Source: Rhynchosporium graminicola (lineage: Eukaryota > Ascomycota > Leotiomycetes > Helotiales > Ploettnerulaceae). From it: a stretch of 64,000 nucleotides of DNA. The notes under the pieces are model-generated. The model was given only the letters and a program-made list of their open reading frames with translations, was not told where the DNA came from and did no database searches. Of this stretch, positions 47,035 through 60,024 are shown in pieces (position 1 is the stretch's first letter; every line of letters begins with the position of its first letter). The position numbers were made by a program, and so were the translations under genes. The DNA lies in the NCBI GenBank assembly GCA_900074885.1, contig FJUW01000051.1:5036-69035 (forward strand), read 5' to 3'.

Positions 47035-50000
47035 GGCGAGAATGGTTGCTGAGTATTAGTATAGGTATAGATCTGACACAATGTCGATTTACATTGACGC
47101 GATAGAGAATGTTGAGGATCCAAAGAGAATTTCGAGGTGCTTATCAAAGACGTGGGCTTGTTTATCGGTCTCAACTAGCGCCGATTTATTTGGCCCAGCA
47201 ACACTCACGTGAGACTATGAAGATCTCAATCCCCTCATCCAAACCCACTGTCCCTGTTATGATTGTTTAATCCATCATCTAGGTGGACATTGTAGCCCGT
47301 TCTGCCAAACCTGATTACTATCAATATTCTAATCGGTAGTTGCCGCCCGTATTCTATGTGCCAAATCAAGTACTTCCCTCTTTTCACTGGGCTAGACTGA
47401 ATCTTTCCGTGGTTGCCAGTTTACATTCGCCGATTGATGGTCGCAAGACATAGCCAGCCCATGTGACAAACAAGAGTCTGCTATTCAGTGATTCTTGCAC
47501 AAGTTCAGCCGCTTTCCTAGCCAAGCTGGGATGCATCAAACGTTCGAGATCTTACACCTCATTCTGTGTCCATAAACCTCAACCTGACAAATCTATCAAG
47601 CTCGCATGTGTCAAAGTACTGACATTTCACTACTCCTTCAAGCTGACTTCCTTTGTCAAATTTCCGTCTTGACTGCTAGAAATTTCCGCAATACTATTCC
47701 TCGGGTTTTCTATTTGATACTCTTTTCGCGTTAAAGACGTCTCTCGTAAACAAAAAAGTCAAAATCTAAGTCGTCTTTCGACATTTGCAGGTCTTGTCCG
47801 ACACGGGGGTATAGCGATTAAGTGTTATAGCCTATCAACAGGGGTTTATGGACTTTACTACGACTTTACAGTAAAAGTGAATAATACAAGTGTCTCGATA
47901 GAATGCAATTTGGTAGAAGAGAGTCAGTGCATGTTGAGGATATTACCTTTTTGTTTGGAAAAAAAAAAGATATCCCTAGTATACTACAGGCTACAACACG
48001 TAACCGCTGTACCTCCGTAGACATAACAGCCGAAGAATATTACTCCTCCACAAAGCGAACATACACGTGGGAATACGTATCTCGACTCAATTTTAGTAGG
48101 ATATCAGCTCGACTTCTCATTTTATGATACCAGTCGAGTTGCTCACACTCGACTGAGCCAAATATTTAGACCTCAATTCATCATTCTAATCATCAAGAAC
48201 CAGTTTCCATCGCGATAATTAACTCCAACACCTTATTCTATCTTGCCGAAAGACAAGAAGTCTGTTTAGGGTTCCCTTCAATTTACAAGAATGCCTAATA
48301 ATCCCATGTCTCAACACAGCTCAACACACCCAAGCCATTTTTTTGCCGTCCGCTCCTCATTTTCCCATCGTAACTATCAGGCTCGATGCTACGTGTTCTG
48401 CGCCTCTACCTGCACCGGTCCGTCCGAAAGTTACTTCTTGAGATACACCCGACCTAACAACTTCAGTATCTCTGTCTAACATGGACGCCAAAAATCTACA
48501 ACGGTTCAATTTCGGGCTGAGAATACCACATGGTCAACCAGCATATCTTCAATCTCAACAGCTCAGCTTCCAATCTACTCAGAACCTGAAACTCGAGCTC
48601 CGCGATCCGAGATTCCTAGAGTCTGATGACGTGGAGAAGGATGGAACCAAAGAGAGTGAGCTGGGTGGTATTGGAGATCAGCCTTTGAAAAGAATCGAGG
48701 AAGATCACTGAATGTAGAGTGAGTACTCGCTGCCGAATAGTTCCACGTAACTTTATCTTCTACATTGGCTAGGATATAAATTCGGTACTGAGAAGGACCT
48801 ATTGGTCTATTCTCGTAATTTCAGTGATTCATGCCGTCTTTCTATATTCTCTCAACACGGAGCTGACAAGTAATTTGATTGCTGTAAGTGCGAATTCCTC
48901 CAAACTTACGGCTCCACCATGAGGATTTACATCTCATTAACGTACAGATCTTACACACTCCGTTTGGCTTCGCATCTGAATTCTCCTGGATCTCCGTCGA
49001 GTATAGATATTCCTTCTCTTCCCATTACCCACATAAACTTCCCCCGCTTCATCGATCCCTCGAATCCTCAGATTCTCTCTTGGCGTACCGCTCGTCCTCC
49101 CACACCATCTTTCCGGCCAAATATCTCTACCTAACCTTTCCTCTTCTCTTTTCGCTCGACTCAGGTCTCCGCGCCATTAAGTCGTATCCTTCTCGTGGTG
49201 TCTCTGCTAAGGAACAGATGATAATGTCCTGTTGCTGTGAAAACTGTAGTTGACATACTTCCGTCTAGGTGATTACGGATTGGAAATCCTACATGCAAGG
49301 TGTACTAAAGCAATTCAAAAACCGACACGAAACAACGGAATGTCACTAATAAACAAATGTTGAAAGCGATAAGGAGATGTCTCAGTTTCATGGGTAAGGA
49401 TCAAGAAGGCACGAGATGATAAAGGTAAAAGGCAGACAAATGGATTGGGGGAGACTGAAAGTTGCAATCAGAACCACAGAACTCATGTTCCCAACATGCG
49501 ATTACCGGAAATCAGAGGTCATTTTTTCTCTTTGTGAATTGTTCATCTGATTTCTTCATACCTTCCCTGACCCTCATACTTCATGATGATCTCTTCACCC
49601 GCAGCTTAGATACCATAGCCAACAGATAGAAGGGCCCGCTCGATTGTGGCTACTTGCTTTCGCGAAGGTGAGATCGCATTCAATCGGGCAGCCCCTCTGT
49701 CCAACGTACATTTCATCATCCTCTTACGGTCTCCACCACGCGCTTACTTCCCAATCTGTCAGCGAAGGGCTGATTAGCAGCGTCAAATGTTCCATAGTCA
49801 CGTTTTCGCGAACATGTAAAGCTGAAAAGCTCATGAGGCAACAGGCTCAATTGGGAACTGTAAGACTACCTAACCGTAATCGTAAGGACGGGCGAATTGC
49901 AATTGTATGGCGCTAATAGCTGTCACGAGGTCTATCTCCCAATTCTTCTCTGTTTTCCAAGCCAAGATCAACGCTTTCGACATCACCGTTAACCAATATA

Positions 50001-51562
50001 ACATTTATTTTGTTTTATAACATGACATCCAAGGTTTAAATAACTACATTTAGCTGCCATTGATGATCACAAACTCTCTCGTCTTGTTTGCCTTGAAACA
50101 ATAAGCCACACGCCAATCAGATCCCAGCCAGCCAGCCAGCCACAGCCACAGCCGCAATAATGACGATCCAACACAGGGAGGGATATCTGCGTGCCGTCGC
50201 TTCGACTTGGCTGAGACTTGGGTCAAACGAGCAAAGTGACAGAAGACCACTTTTAATTTGACATAAAATCCCTCACAAAGCCGCATAAACTATTTTCATA
50301 AAAGCTTGGAGGATACATAAACATTCATTTATTCATTTATGCTTCGTAGTTATGTAGGTAGAGGATCTTCATGAGATCGGGGAGGGCTAGTGAGAAGGGT
50401 CTTCATTCTTCCGTGCCGCGACGGCGACGAAGCGCTGCAAAGCAAAGGGGATGGATGGATGCATCTCGCGATGTCGACGTCAACACCACGGTCAGTCAGT
50501 CAGTTAGTCGGTCAGCCTCTTTCTGAAGGCTACGAGGCTGAATAACTGCTATAGTACGAGGCGAATTCCAGCCGTGGATCCGGAACTTTGTCGTTCTATC
50601 TCACGCTCACTCTCACCCTCAGCGACCGTGTTTGGGCTACGACACATCCTCCCAGTTGCATCTTCATCATCTATCATCCAATGATAACCGGACGTTGGTA
50701 AACGACTCTCCTACAGCATCACATCAGCGCATCGGCGCATCACAGTTTTGTAATCGCCACTTCGGCATCACTTCTACGCTTCTTTCATTATTGTTTGTTG
50801 TTGTTCCTACGGAAGCGGCCCCCGCACGAGAGCGTCCACCAACAGTCAGGTCAGCCAGGTCAGCTTTGAGCGAGTCAGCCATCCATTCAGTCGACATCGC
50901 CGCCTTCTTCATTTCGCGCGCTGTATGTCGTAGTCGACACACGATACGTATCGCACGACGAATACTCCTACAGCATTGCTTCAATTACCTTCCTATGCGA
51001 AGAACAGGCCAAACCTTATTGAACCCGGACCTTTCTCCTTAACGAGCGACCAGTCCTTTCCTGGCTCTCGTCTCGGCTCGGCTCTGCTCTGCATTTTGCA
51101 TCTTCTCAACTCATCTACGCAGCGTGTATCCTCGTATATCTCGCAACGCCCTTCGTTTCTTCACCTGCAGGCAAGATATTTGCACCAAGTTGCAATTGAT
51201 CCCTCAGCCACACAAGACCGACCAGTGGTTGACCATTTAAATCTTGGCGATCTCCCGCCCAGACCCAAATATTCGCCCTAAACCTAGTCTAATTCAAGTC
51301 TAAAGTAGCTTGATAGCTAAAACACATCTTGAGGACTTTAAATTTGCCGTCAAACCAGACTTCGGGGCATCACAATAATAAACAACTTGCCGGACCCCCC
51401 TCAAGTCCAAGCGTTGTTTTGATTCACTACATATCTACGCGACCCCGCTTGATATTACATTCTCTCGAGTCATACATCACATTGACTGTATCAATTTGAG
51501 TATCACGTCTCTTTAATCTGGGGATACTACCGCTGTCCAACAACCATCATTTGCTTGCCAAT
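47035..51562. other. Long intergenic region (4.5 kb), one small candidate gene
   Basis: Largely without credible coding sequence. Contains AGCC-type repeats at about 50123-50150 and GTCA repeats near 50490. The part after about 50500 is the 5' flank of the lysophospholipase gene, with many short frames of no recognisable content. Confidence 0.5.
48481..48711 (+). CDS. Small hypothetical protein, 76 residues, uncertain
   Basis: A single frame with a fair start context (ctaacATGG). It encodes a hydrophilic, Gln/Leu/Glu-rich peptide starting MDAKNLQRFNFGLRIPHGQP. It has no signal peptide, membrane segment or recognised domain. Surrounding DNA gives no homologous support. It may be a real small gene, a terminal exon, or chance. 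Confidence 0.25.
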   Translation: MDAKNLQRFNFGLRIPHGQPAYLQSQQLSFQSTQNLKLELRDPRFLESDDVEKDGTKESELGGIGDQPLKRIEEDH

Positions 51563-53569
51563 ATGAAATTGCCAAAATCCCTCTTCGCGTCTGTTGCGAC
51601 CATCTCACTATGTGAAGGTAAAATCCCGTGCAAGCCGCATTAAATCGAAGCTAACAACCCAGCGTCTCTTGTCCTCCCACGAGAGTTTTCACCAGAGATT
51701 CTCGGAGCAGAAGTCTTCGCTGTACCAGAATACGGACTGAAGAGAGCTCTCCCAAACAGCCCCTCAGGAGGGTATGCACCAGCCGTAGTAGACTGCCCCT
51801 CGGAGAGACCCAAGATCCGATCCGCAACGACCATCTCACCAAGCGAGGTATCATGGCTCGAATTGCGAAGGAATCATACTATCGATCCTATGATATCCTG
51901 GTTAACACGGATGAACATTACTGATTTCGATGCCTCCTCTTACATCAACCGCAATCGGAATAACGCTAGCGCACTACCAAATATTGGTATTGCTGTCTCC
52001 GGAGGTGGTTATAGAGCTTTGATGAACGGAGCTGGTTTCATCGCTGCTGCCGATGACAGGACCAGGAATTCAACGAATACAGGCCATATCGGTGGCCTTC
52101 TCCAAGCTACGACATATCTTGCTGGCTTATCAGGTGGTGGATGGCTTGTAGGATCGATTTACACCAACAACTTCAGCTCGGTTCAAGACCTTCGAGATGG
52201 AGATAAAAAATCGAGCGTCTGGCGCTTCGATAATTCGATCTTCAAAGGTCCAAATGGTAATGGTATTCAGTTGCTCAGCACAGCGGATTACTACAGCACG
52301 ATCAAAGATGAGGTAGAAACCAAGAAGAAAGCAGGATATAATACATCTATCACCGACTACTGGGGACGAGCACTGTCCTACCAACTTGTGAACGCCAAAG
52401 ATGGAGGCCCAGCATATACCTTTTCCTCCATCGCCCAAACACCTAACTTCCAAGACGGATCTATCCCCTTCCCTTTCCTCGTAGCCGACGGTCGTGCTCC
52501 AGGAACGAAGATCGTCTCTCTAAACTCAACAGTCTTCGAATTCAACCCTTTCGAGATGGGGTCTTGGGATCCAGTCGTTTACGGCTTCGCACCCACCCAA
52601 TATCTAGGATCCAACTTCTCAGCTGGCGAGGTCCCAACTGGAGGTTCCTGCGTTCGCGGATTTGATCAATCTGGATTCGTGATGGGTACCTCTTCATCCC
52701 TCTTCAACCAATTCATCTTGCAGATTAATAGTACTGCAATTCCCTCGTTCCTCCGCACCATCTTCACCAATATCCTCACCGACATCGGTGAAGACAACAA
52801 CGATATCGCGCAGTGGGCACCAAATCCTTTTTACAACTACAATAACGGGTCGTCTATTTCCCGTTCTATGGAACTTTCTCTCGTAGACGGCGGTGAAGAT
52901 TTACAAAACATTCCATTATATCCATTGATTCAGCCACAAAGAGCAGTAGACGTCATTTTCGCGATTGACTCTTCCGCCGACACCACCTACTCCTGGCCCA
53001 ACGGCACCGCTTTAGTAGCAACATACGAACGCTCTCGCAACGCCACAATCGAGAACGGCACTACATTCCCCTCCATCCCATCCGTCAATACATTCGTAAA
53101 CCTCGGACTGAACAACCGCCCTACATTTTTCGGGTGCGACTCCCGCAACCTAACTGGCCCATCACCAATCGTCGTCTACGTCCCCAACGCACCATACATC
53201 ACTCTATCCAATGTCTCAACATTCGATCCCGACTACAACAACACGCAACGCAACCTCATCATCCAGAACGGATATGAAGTCGCTACATTAGCAAATGGAA
53301 CGCTGGACAAGCAGTGGCCGACGTGTATGGCTTGTGCAGTCATTTCTAGATCTTTGGAGCGTACGAACACGCCGGTTCCAAGTGTCTGCACACAATGCTT
53401 TCAGAGATATTGCTGGAATGGGACGACGGATGATAGGATGCCAGCGGGCAACTATACGCCTATGTTCAAGAGTAAGGAGATTCCTTTCTCGGGAGCTAGT
53501 GACGTGACATTGCCTGTTACCGGGTTGGGGCTCATTTTGGGAGTATGGGCTGCTGTTTATTTGCTTTAA
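51563..53569 (+). CDS. Secreted/GPI-anchored lysophospholipase (phospholipase B)
   Basis: Exons 51563-51617 and 51663-53569 give 653 residues. The 45-bp intron (gtaaaa...cccag, branch gctaac) falls inside the signal peptide region ([24 protein letters not shown]). Catalytic features of the cytosolic-PLA2/PLB fold are present: the Arg in [13 protein letters not shown] (about residue 136), the nucleophile Ser in GLSGGGW (about 175) and the Asp in [16 protein letters not shown] (about 427). There are many N-glycosylation sites and paired Cys near the C terminus. The tail ends [22 protein letters not shown], a GPI-attachment signal. The enzyme removes fatty acids from (lyso)phospholipids outside the cell. 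Length matches fungal phospholipases B. Confidence 0.96.
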
Positions 53570-55786
53570 GCATTCGGTTTTTGGCTTTTGATTTTGTCTT
53601 TGACGTCTTTTGTATATCATGGGAATGTTGGACTGGGAGGGAATGATTGGAGTTTAGGTATGGACCTACAGCACATAGTAAGCTAGATGATGGGATGACC
53701 GTAGATATGGGCTAGACTATTTAAATTTGGCGGGTCGAACTAGAAAATACTAAATCCTCACTAATACTTTCATGTTCTCATATCCTGAGATCTATTCGTT
53801 GATCTAGCCCCCTGCGCAATTGATCCTATACTTCATCAGCTTATGCGATTTTCCTCTCGTCTATCCCATGGGGTTTTTCCCGGACCAATAGACATTGTAT
53901 GCAAAACTCCAAGATAAAATTGTTAGAATCACTATATCAAGTACTTCATAGGTAAGGTCGTCAGATTCTAGTCATCCCGGATCTTAGGTGATAATAAAAC
54001 AGGTAAAGCTCCAATCGTAAGAGTGTATAATACTTCCGCGTATTTTCTCTTTATAAGTAGAAGACGATTCTATTAGTCACCTCTCCGGAAGCACTTGGGC
54101 TTTCGAGGCTTAAGGTCGAATAGATATACTAGCCTATGTCTGACTAGTATGTGACTGTGCGGGTAGGTATAGGACCGCATAGATGAGGAGATCTCGGTTG
54201 ATATATTTCCTAGAATAATATGGTTTATTTCGATGGTCTTCCCTCTCCTCGAACTCCTTGTTTCTTTGAATGGAAAGAGTTTCGGTATCTAAATCTTTAG
54301 GCTCGTTTTTGCTTATTCTCGTCTGTAGTTCTATAATGCGGCGACCTCTCTACGCGATAATGAGAAATAATACGACATTTTCCATTATATTCTACGGTAG
54401 TGGGAGCTTTGCATGTTAACGAAGTAAGTAGCTTCGCTCAAGACTAGCTATACCGTGCCAGTTTATATCCTGGCGTTATTTGCTCATTCCTCTGCATGTT
54501 AACCTTCTACCTACCGATAGCCTATACATCTCTCAAGCTTGGACTAATAATTTATACTTTTGAGAGACTTTCATAGCACATGTTTACTATTACCTTCCTT
54601 TATATATAATCGCTCTACCAAGTCCAATGCTCGATACTCGGCATTTGCGTCGCGAGCACCTTCACCAGCACTACCTTTCCAGTCGAGACAGACCGCCGAG
54701 ACTTTTTGAGCTTACTCAAATACACTAAGATATATAGAAGCTGGGATATAGTGCTTATTAACCACCTTGTTGGCCAAGTAGGAGCTCTGTATCGGCTAAT
54801 AAGTGGCTACTTGACCAATTTATCATATCGATAATGCTAGCAAGTCTGCCCTTCCTAGCTGCGTACAGGTATTCCCTTTTTCACGACGTTCAAGGACTCT
54901 CTTCTACATTCTAGTATTTCACGATGATTCATATACTTATCATCAGATATTGATACCGTGTTCTCGTGATATCCGAAGCCATCACCAAAATCTTAGTACA
55001 TAATAAGGGTCAACTTTTGACATAACATCCTGTCAGTACCTCTCCTTCGGCCAGGATAACTTATGTTTTCAGTGTTCCATGAAGGAGTAACAGATCAAGG
55101 TTGAAGAGCAGAAAGACGAGCACAGTGGAGCACTGATCGGACAGGCTGCACGTGATAGAGCTGGCACAGAATCCAGTGACTCATTTGGAACAGGTAAAAT
55201 ACTTACAACTCTTTGAATAAGTAGAACTGTGAGTTATCCCACTCGAAATTCCCGCCCACTAGCCTGCAATATCGACCACAGACTTGGAAATGGCCGGTCA
55301 GATAATTGGTAAGTGAGTTGTACGTTTTTACCAAGTTTGGCTGGATGTTTTTCGATCAATCTTTTACTGATCAATAACCTGGGGACACTCTTCCATGAGG
55401 CTGCAGATTTCTTGAGGCGTTATCGCTCGGGGGCCGCAAAAAACCAATACGGAAACTAGATCTTTCGAACATTTCAGCGACAGGTATGTGTGAGAAGTTT
55501 TGACCTAATATAGTTCCCAATCAGGTCTAGTCGATTTCTATGGTCCTTCTCTTTCGCTTCTTCCCTTCCTCCTCCTCATCCTCTTATATAAATAAGCATC
55601 CTTCATACGGTGGAAAGTATTCTCCCTCCAATTTAGTCTCGCAATCTGAATATCTTACCTGTTATTGCCAGCGCCATCGACATATTCTACCAGTAGCTCC
55701 TCCATCGCATACTACTATCTAAGAGCATTACATGAACGACCTCGCTTAAGGCCAATACATTATTCTTATACAGTCAAATTCAAATC
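53570..55786. other. Intergenic DNA, no gene recognised
   Basis: 2.2 kb, somewhat AT-rich from 53900 to 54600, with no credible ORF, transposon terminus or tandem repeat that I could identify. Confidence 0.5.
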
Positions 55787-57384
55787 ATGGGGTAAGTGGT
55801 TCATTCCATCCATAATAGATAGTCTTGCACCAACTCATCTACAGAGAACGCGCCGAAAGACTAATCTACCTCGGAACTTTGAATGGAGCGAACGGAAGCA
55901 TTCACATTACATTCGCTGTATTCAAATGCTACAAAGGAAAAGGTGGCTATGAACTTCGCATCCGTGTCTTGAGGGGTGGACCCTGTGGCAACGTATTTCC
56001 ACATGATATCCTGGGTAAGCTGGCTTACAAGAGTCCGTCGGATGTAGTCAAATTTGAACGGCCATTGTACGAAGGCTGGCGCTGATTTCTCCATGCTGAA
56101 GACACGAATGGCACATTATTTGCCGCTGGGAAGTTGGGAAAGGGCAAGGCAGCGAGTTTGATGCACTTGAAGAGCCAATGGCTACTTACAAACGATGATC
56201 CGTCAAAGAAGCTCAACGATGCGTTGAAAAGTCCTGCCACCCGCGACGAAAATATCATCGCTGCCATCAAAAGCACGCCTCGAAAGAAGAACGCTCTATC
56301 CTCCCTTTTTGAAGACAGTGAAAGTGCCAGCAACAGCGACAGCGACGACGACGACTTCTACGATGGTACCCCTATCAAACGCTCAGCATCTCATATCCGC
56401 CCGAAATCTTGTGCATCATTTTAAAAGCACTCACTTCAAGTCATTGATCGATTCTTTAGAGGCAATCCAGAAGCGAGGTTGCTAGATTTGAAAGACGGCG
56501 TTTCGTCCCTTGAAGCCATCGAGTCTGCTTTCCTAAAACAAGGATATCGAATCCATGGAGATGATGCACGCACTGCTTCTAGGAATGCTAAATGGAAGGA
56601 TGCTAGGTCGGTAGTTGAATCAAAGAATTGGACGGCCAGCTCGATCTATGCTGTGGGGGAGAAGGATGATACGTGCATTGTCAGACGTCTCATGAGCGGA
56701 GAAAAAATTGAGGACATCCAGTGTCAGAAACGCAAGGCAAAGCATGAAAATGTTTCTAAAGAACGCTTGATGGCAGAAGCTGCTAAGGAAGCCCGTCGTC
56801 TGATGGAAACAAAGAAATTTGAGGTTGGCCAATCTAAAATACGCCAGTCAAAGAGTGAACAGCCAACAATCAGACCACTTACCTTCGCGGAAGTAAAGGA
56901 CGAAGCCCGAAGGGCCATATCCAGAGATTACACAACGTACAAGGCAGAGAATTAAAAACGAACCTCTCTAAATCAAAGTAACTCAGAATCTGCAGAAGAA
57001 ACCCGTCGTCTGATGAACGAAAAGAAGTTCGCGGATATGCAATCCGAGATCAGCGTAAAGCGAGCCGACCGGGTTTCGAGAGAGCACAAACGTGCACAAC
57101 TGGCAGTGGAGGATCGTCCCCGGAAGAAATCGAGACTTGAGGACTTCATGCTTGGGATGCGCGAAGTAGAGAATGCGGAGCGAATATCCAGAGATCGTAA
57201 GACCCCAGAAGCTGCAAAGGAAGCACATGGTTTCGTGAAGATGAAGACACTCGAAGAACGCGTCTCTGAATTGCGAAAGTCAAGGCATGAAGATTCATCA
57301 TCCAAGAGACGTAAATTATCGGAGACGGCGCGGGATGCAAAGTTCTGCGATAATTTTGTGGCTTGTCGATGTGGTTTCTGTTAG
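55787..57384 (+). pseudogene. Unrecognised family, copy 1: one long frame with three in-frame stops
   Basis: A 5-nt coding exon ATGGG (55787-55791), a 53-bp intron (gtaagt...ctacag) and then a single frame from 55845 to 57384, about 510 codons. It is interrupted only by TGA at 56083-56085, TAA at 56422-56424 and TAA at 56953-56955, with no frameshift. All three could come from CGA or CAA by one C-to-T change. Segments: LIYLGTLNG...LRIRVLRGG, DTNGTL...SQWLLTNDDP, an acidic Asp/Ser run, GVSSLEAIESAFLKQGYRI, SIYAVGEKDD, RRLMSGEKIEDIQ, then a Lys/Arg/Glu-rich coiled-coil-like tail with related units EARRLMETKKFE and ETRRLMNEKKFAD. No known domain. A second broken copy lies at 62.9-63.7 kb. Very recent loss, or assembly error in stops, cannot be excluded. 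Confidence 0.75.
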
Positions 57385-58926
57385 TGGCCAACCAACCGGT
57401 AAAACCTGAGCAAGTCCTGAAGCCATTTAACGTTCAAACGGCGGCAACGATGGTTGCAGAAATGACAGAAAGTTATTGATTCGATTAGTGCAAGTTATGA
57501 GAGCAGAAGTTTACATGCTACGGCACTTCATCTGACAGAAAAACTCGCAGCGTGGATGACAGCAATGTATGCGATGGTTTTTTCATCATCTCAAAAGTTG
57601 CTGATTGTTTTCAAAAGCACTTCTATCGTCGAGCAGTTCGGTGGATAGTCCATAGCATGCGGTGTTTTTTTTATCTCTTCCCTAAAGTTACTCATTGCTA
57701 TCAATTGCATTTTCTCATTACGAAGCACAAAAAAGAGTCGGATAGGCTAAGCAGGTGCTATGCCGCGTCTGAAAGGATGGAGAGCAGGCACTCAACTCCG
57801 CAGAGCAGAACTCCGCTTCCATACAGTTCATGGCCCAAGGCTCATAGCAACACATGCTGAGGCGTCCTCTCAATATTTACAAAGTAAAATGCATAGTTTT
57901 TTCACAAATTGAACCATCCTTCGAGTACTCAGACTACAAGTCCGCGTTGCGTGCCAAGCCAGCTCTTTGTGATCCAGAACATCAACGGCCATCAGATCAG
58001 TATACTGCAGCTGTATAACCACTACCCTTTCAACAAGACCTTATAGCCCCGTTAGTACATAGGGCAAGTGTTGTCTTGGTTCTAGCTTTAACAGCATCAC
58101 GAGCATGTGATGCAAAGCAACCGCATCAAGACATACACAATGATCGAGAGCATTTGAGCCGATAACTTCATAACCATGCCATATTGGTTTGAAATCATCC
58201 GACAAATGGTAGTGTGAAAGTTTTGATTGCTTCGCCCAGGCGTCTATCTATGTCTTGGCATCTGAACAGTAACGTTATACTAATTCATATCCCGCGAAAC
58301 AAGGGAATTTGATTAGGTCCTGAACTCGCAGATCACTTTCATCGTGTCACCAACTCATGGCGCGACTTTAAGCCATCACTTCCCGGAATGTCCTATGCAA
58401 TTTCGTGACCCCAGGATTGAAACGTAATATCATATTACAGATCTTCGTTGGATGAGATCGCTAAGGCTCGGGACCAAGATGTCAACCCTCTTTCTCGATC
58501 CCATACAGTTAGTGTCAGATCATTGTATTGGATCAGACGTGTACCCCAAGCCATCCAAAATACGAGCAACTGCTAGATCCAATGAATGAAACCCAGAAAA
58601 AATCGTGTGCCAAACGAGTGTTCGATTATTGGATGACAGCTATCAAGGCACACTTCTATCGTAGCCCCAACCCATAAGAATATATTTACATACACCCCAA
58701 ATGAGGAAAATAATACTTCGTATCCCATCTTAGAATTCCTCCTATCTATCATAACATAATCATGATTCAAGCTACAAAGCCGCCAGCGACCCCTTGCTCC
58801 ATTTTTATGCCATACTGTTGTATGTTTTACATTCATACCACATCATCATCTAAAAAGGTCGCACACCACTTCCATAACTTTCCACATCCTCTAATCAATA
58901 ATTATTTGGAAAGACCGGATCTAATC
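57385..58926. other. Intergenic DNA, no gene recognised
   Basis: Short frames only (for example 57552-57860, + strand), none with recognised content. 3' flank of the Gly/Ser-rich gene at its right end. Confidence 0.5.
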
Positions 58927-60024
58927 CTAGTTATCCGTATTGTCGCTCGTGTTGCTAGCGCTTCCGTCAGCGGTATTGTCATTTCCAGTTGATCCAGTTC
59001 CAGACGAGCCAGTTCCAGATGAGCCACTCCCAGACGAGCCACTCCCAGATGAGCCACTTCCAGATGAGCCACTCCCAGACGAGCCACTCCCAGATGAGCC
59101 ACTTCCCGTTGAGCCACTTCCCGTTGAGCCACTTCCCGTTGAGCCACTTCCCGTTGAGCCACCTCCAGGCGAGCCCGGCTGAGCCGGCGTCGAGCCTGGT
59201 CTTCCATTTGGCGCTGAGTTCGGGGCAGGGCCACCTTTCGGTCCAGTGGCCCCATTAGGTGGGTTCGTCTTTGTGGGATCTCCAGCCGGTGGCGCGCCGC
59301 CCTGTTGAGGTGGCGGAGGAGTAGGACTCGTGCCATTGCTAATAGGGACGTTAGTATAGGAATACAAGAACAATGAGACTAAAAATGATCCTTTCTCGGA
59401 CCCGGGTCCCAGATTCACGAGGGAAGACTCATGTTGATTTGAGATCATGGAGAATTGAAGGTTCAAAAGGTAGAAGGATACGTACCAAGGGGGAGGTGGT
59501 GGAGGCCTAGTCCCATTTGGACCTGGTGGTGCTCCTCCATCTTTGCCTGGTTTCCCTCCTTTTTTCCCTGGGCCTTTGGCTCCCTGTGCTCCAAGGCCCG
59601 GGGCGGTTCCATTTCCTGGTGGCGTTGGAGGAGCCTGGCCATTTTGGGGTGGGGGAGGAGGTGCGAGGCAACCTGGCCCGCCTATTGGGGGTTGGGGAGC
59701 TTGACCCTTAGCTGGCTGGGGAGCTTGGCCCTTGGCTGGGGGCCCTGCATTTGAGGTTCCATCAGCGGGACCTGCGACTGCACTAACAAGCTCAACCAAG
59801 CTCTTTGCTCCGCCTAATTTCTTTGTGGCTTCCACATTCGGACCGGCGTTGGTGGCTTCTTCTGCTCTAACTACTCAAAGTTAGATTTTGGAAATGTATA
59901 TGAGGGAGGAAGAGAGAAAGCTATGGAACATACGTGTGAGCCCAGATGATCTCCTAGTAACGAATGGGATAGCAAAAGCCTGGGTGCCGACAGCGACAGT
60001 CGAAAGGATAGCGAGAAATTTCAT
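58927..60024 (-). CDS. Secreted Gly/Ser/Pro-rich low-complexity protein
   Basis: Minus-strand exons 60024-59934, 59870-59486 and 59338-58927 give 295 residues. Introns are 63 bp (branch ctaac) and 147 bp (branch actaac; a multiple of 3 with no stop, so it reads through in the genome). It begins MKFLAILSTVAVGTQAFA, a signal peptide, then a short helical segment (ATKKLGGAKSLVELVSAVAG). A Pro/Gly-rich collagen-like middle follows (APPPPPQNGQAPPTPP). The tail has about 12 tandem GSTGS/GSSGS units and ends in Asn/Asp/Ser. No enzymatic domain. Probably an extracellular or wall-associated structural protein; function unknown. Confidence 0.72.
58985..59165. repeat. 15-bp coding minisatellite
   Basis: About twelve 15-bp units of the form gagccacttcccgtt / gagccactcccagac, in two sub-blocks. 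They encode the GSTGS and GSSGS pentapeptides of the gene on the minus strand. The unit length is a multiple of three, so copy-number change would keep the frame. Confidence 0.9.

Noticed and set aside
47811..47850. Degenerate pogo terminus (aacaggggttta)
   Set aside because: Only about 10 bases resemble the pogo end; no partner terminus or TA-flanked structure nearby.
56050..56120. Short intron removing the TGA at 56083 in family copy 1
   Set aside because: The only candidate is about 35 bp, and copy 2 aligns without a gap across this point, so the DNA is ancestral coding sequence.
58985..59165. Regular repeats suggesting a CRISPR array
   Set aside because: Units are contiguous 15-bp coding repeats with no spacers, in a eukaryotic gene.
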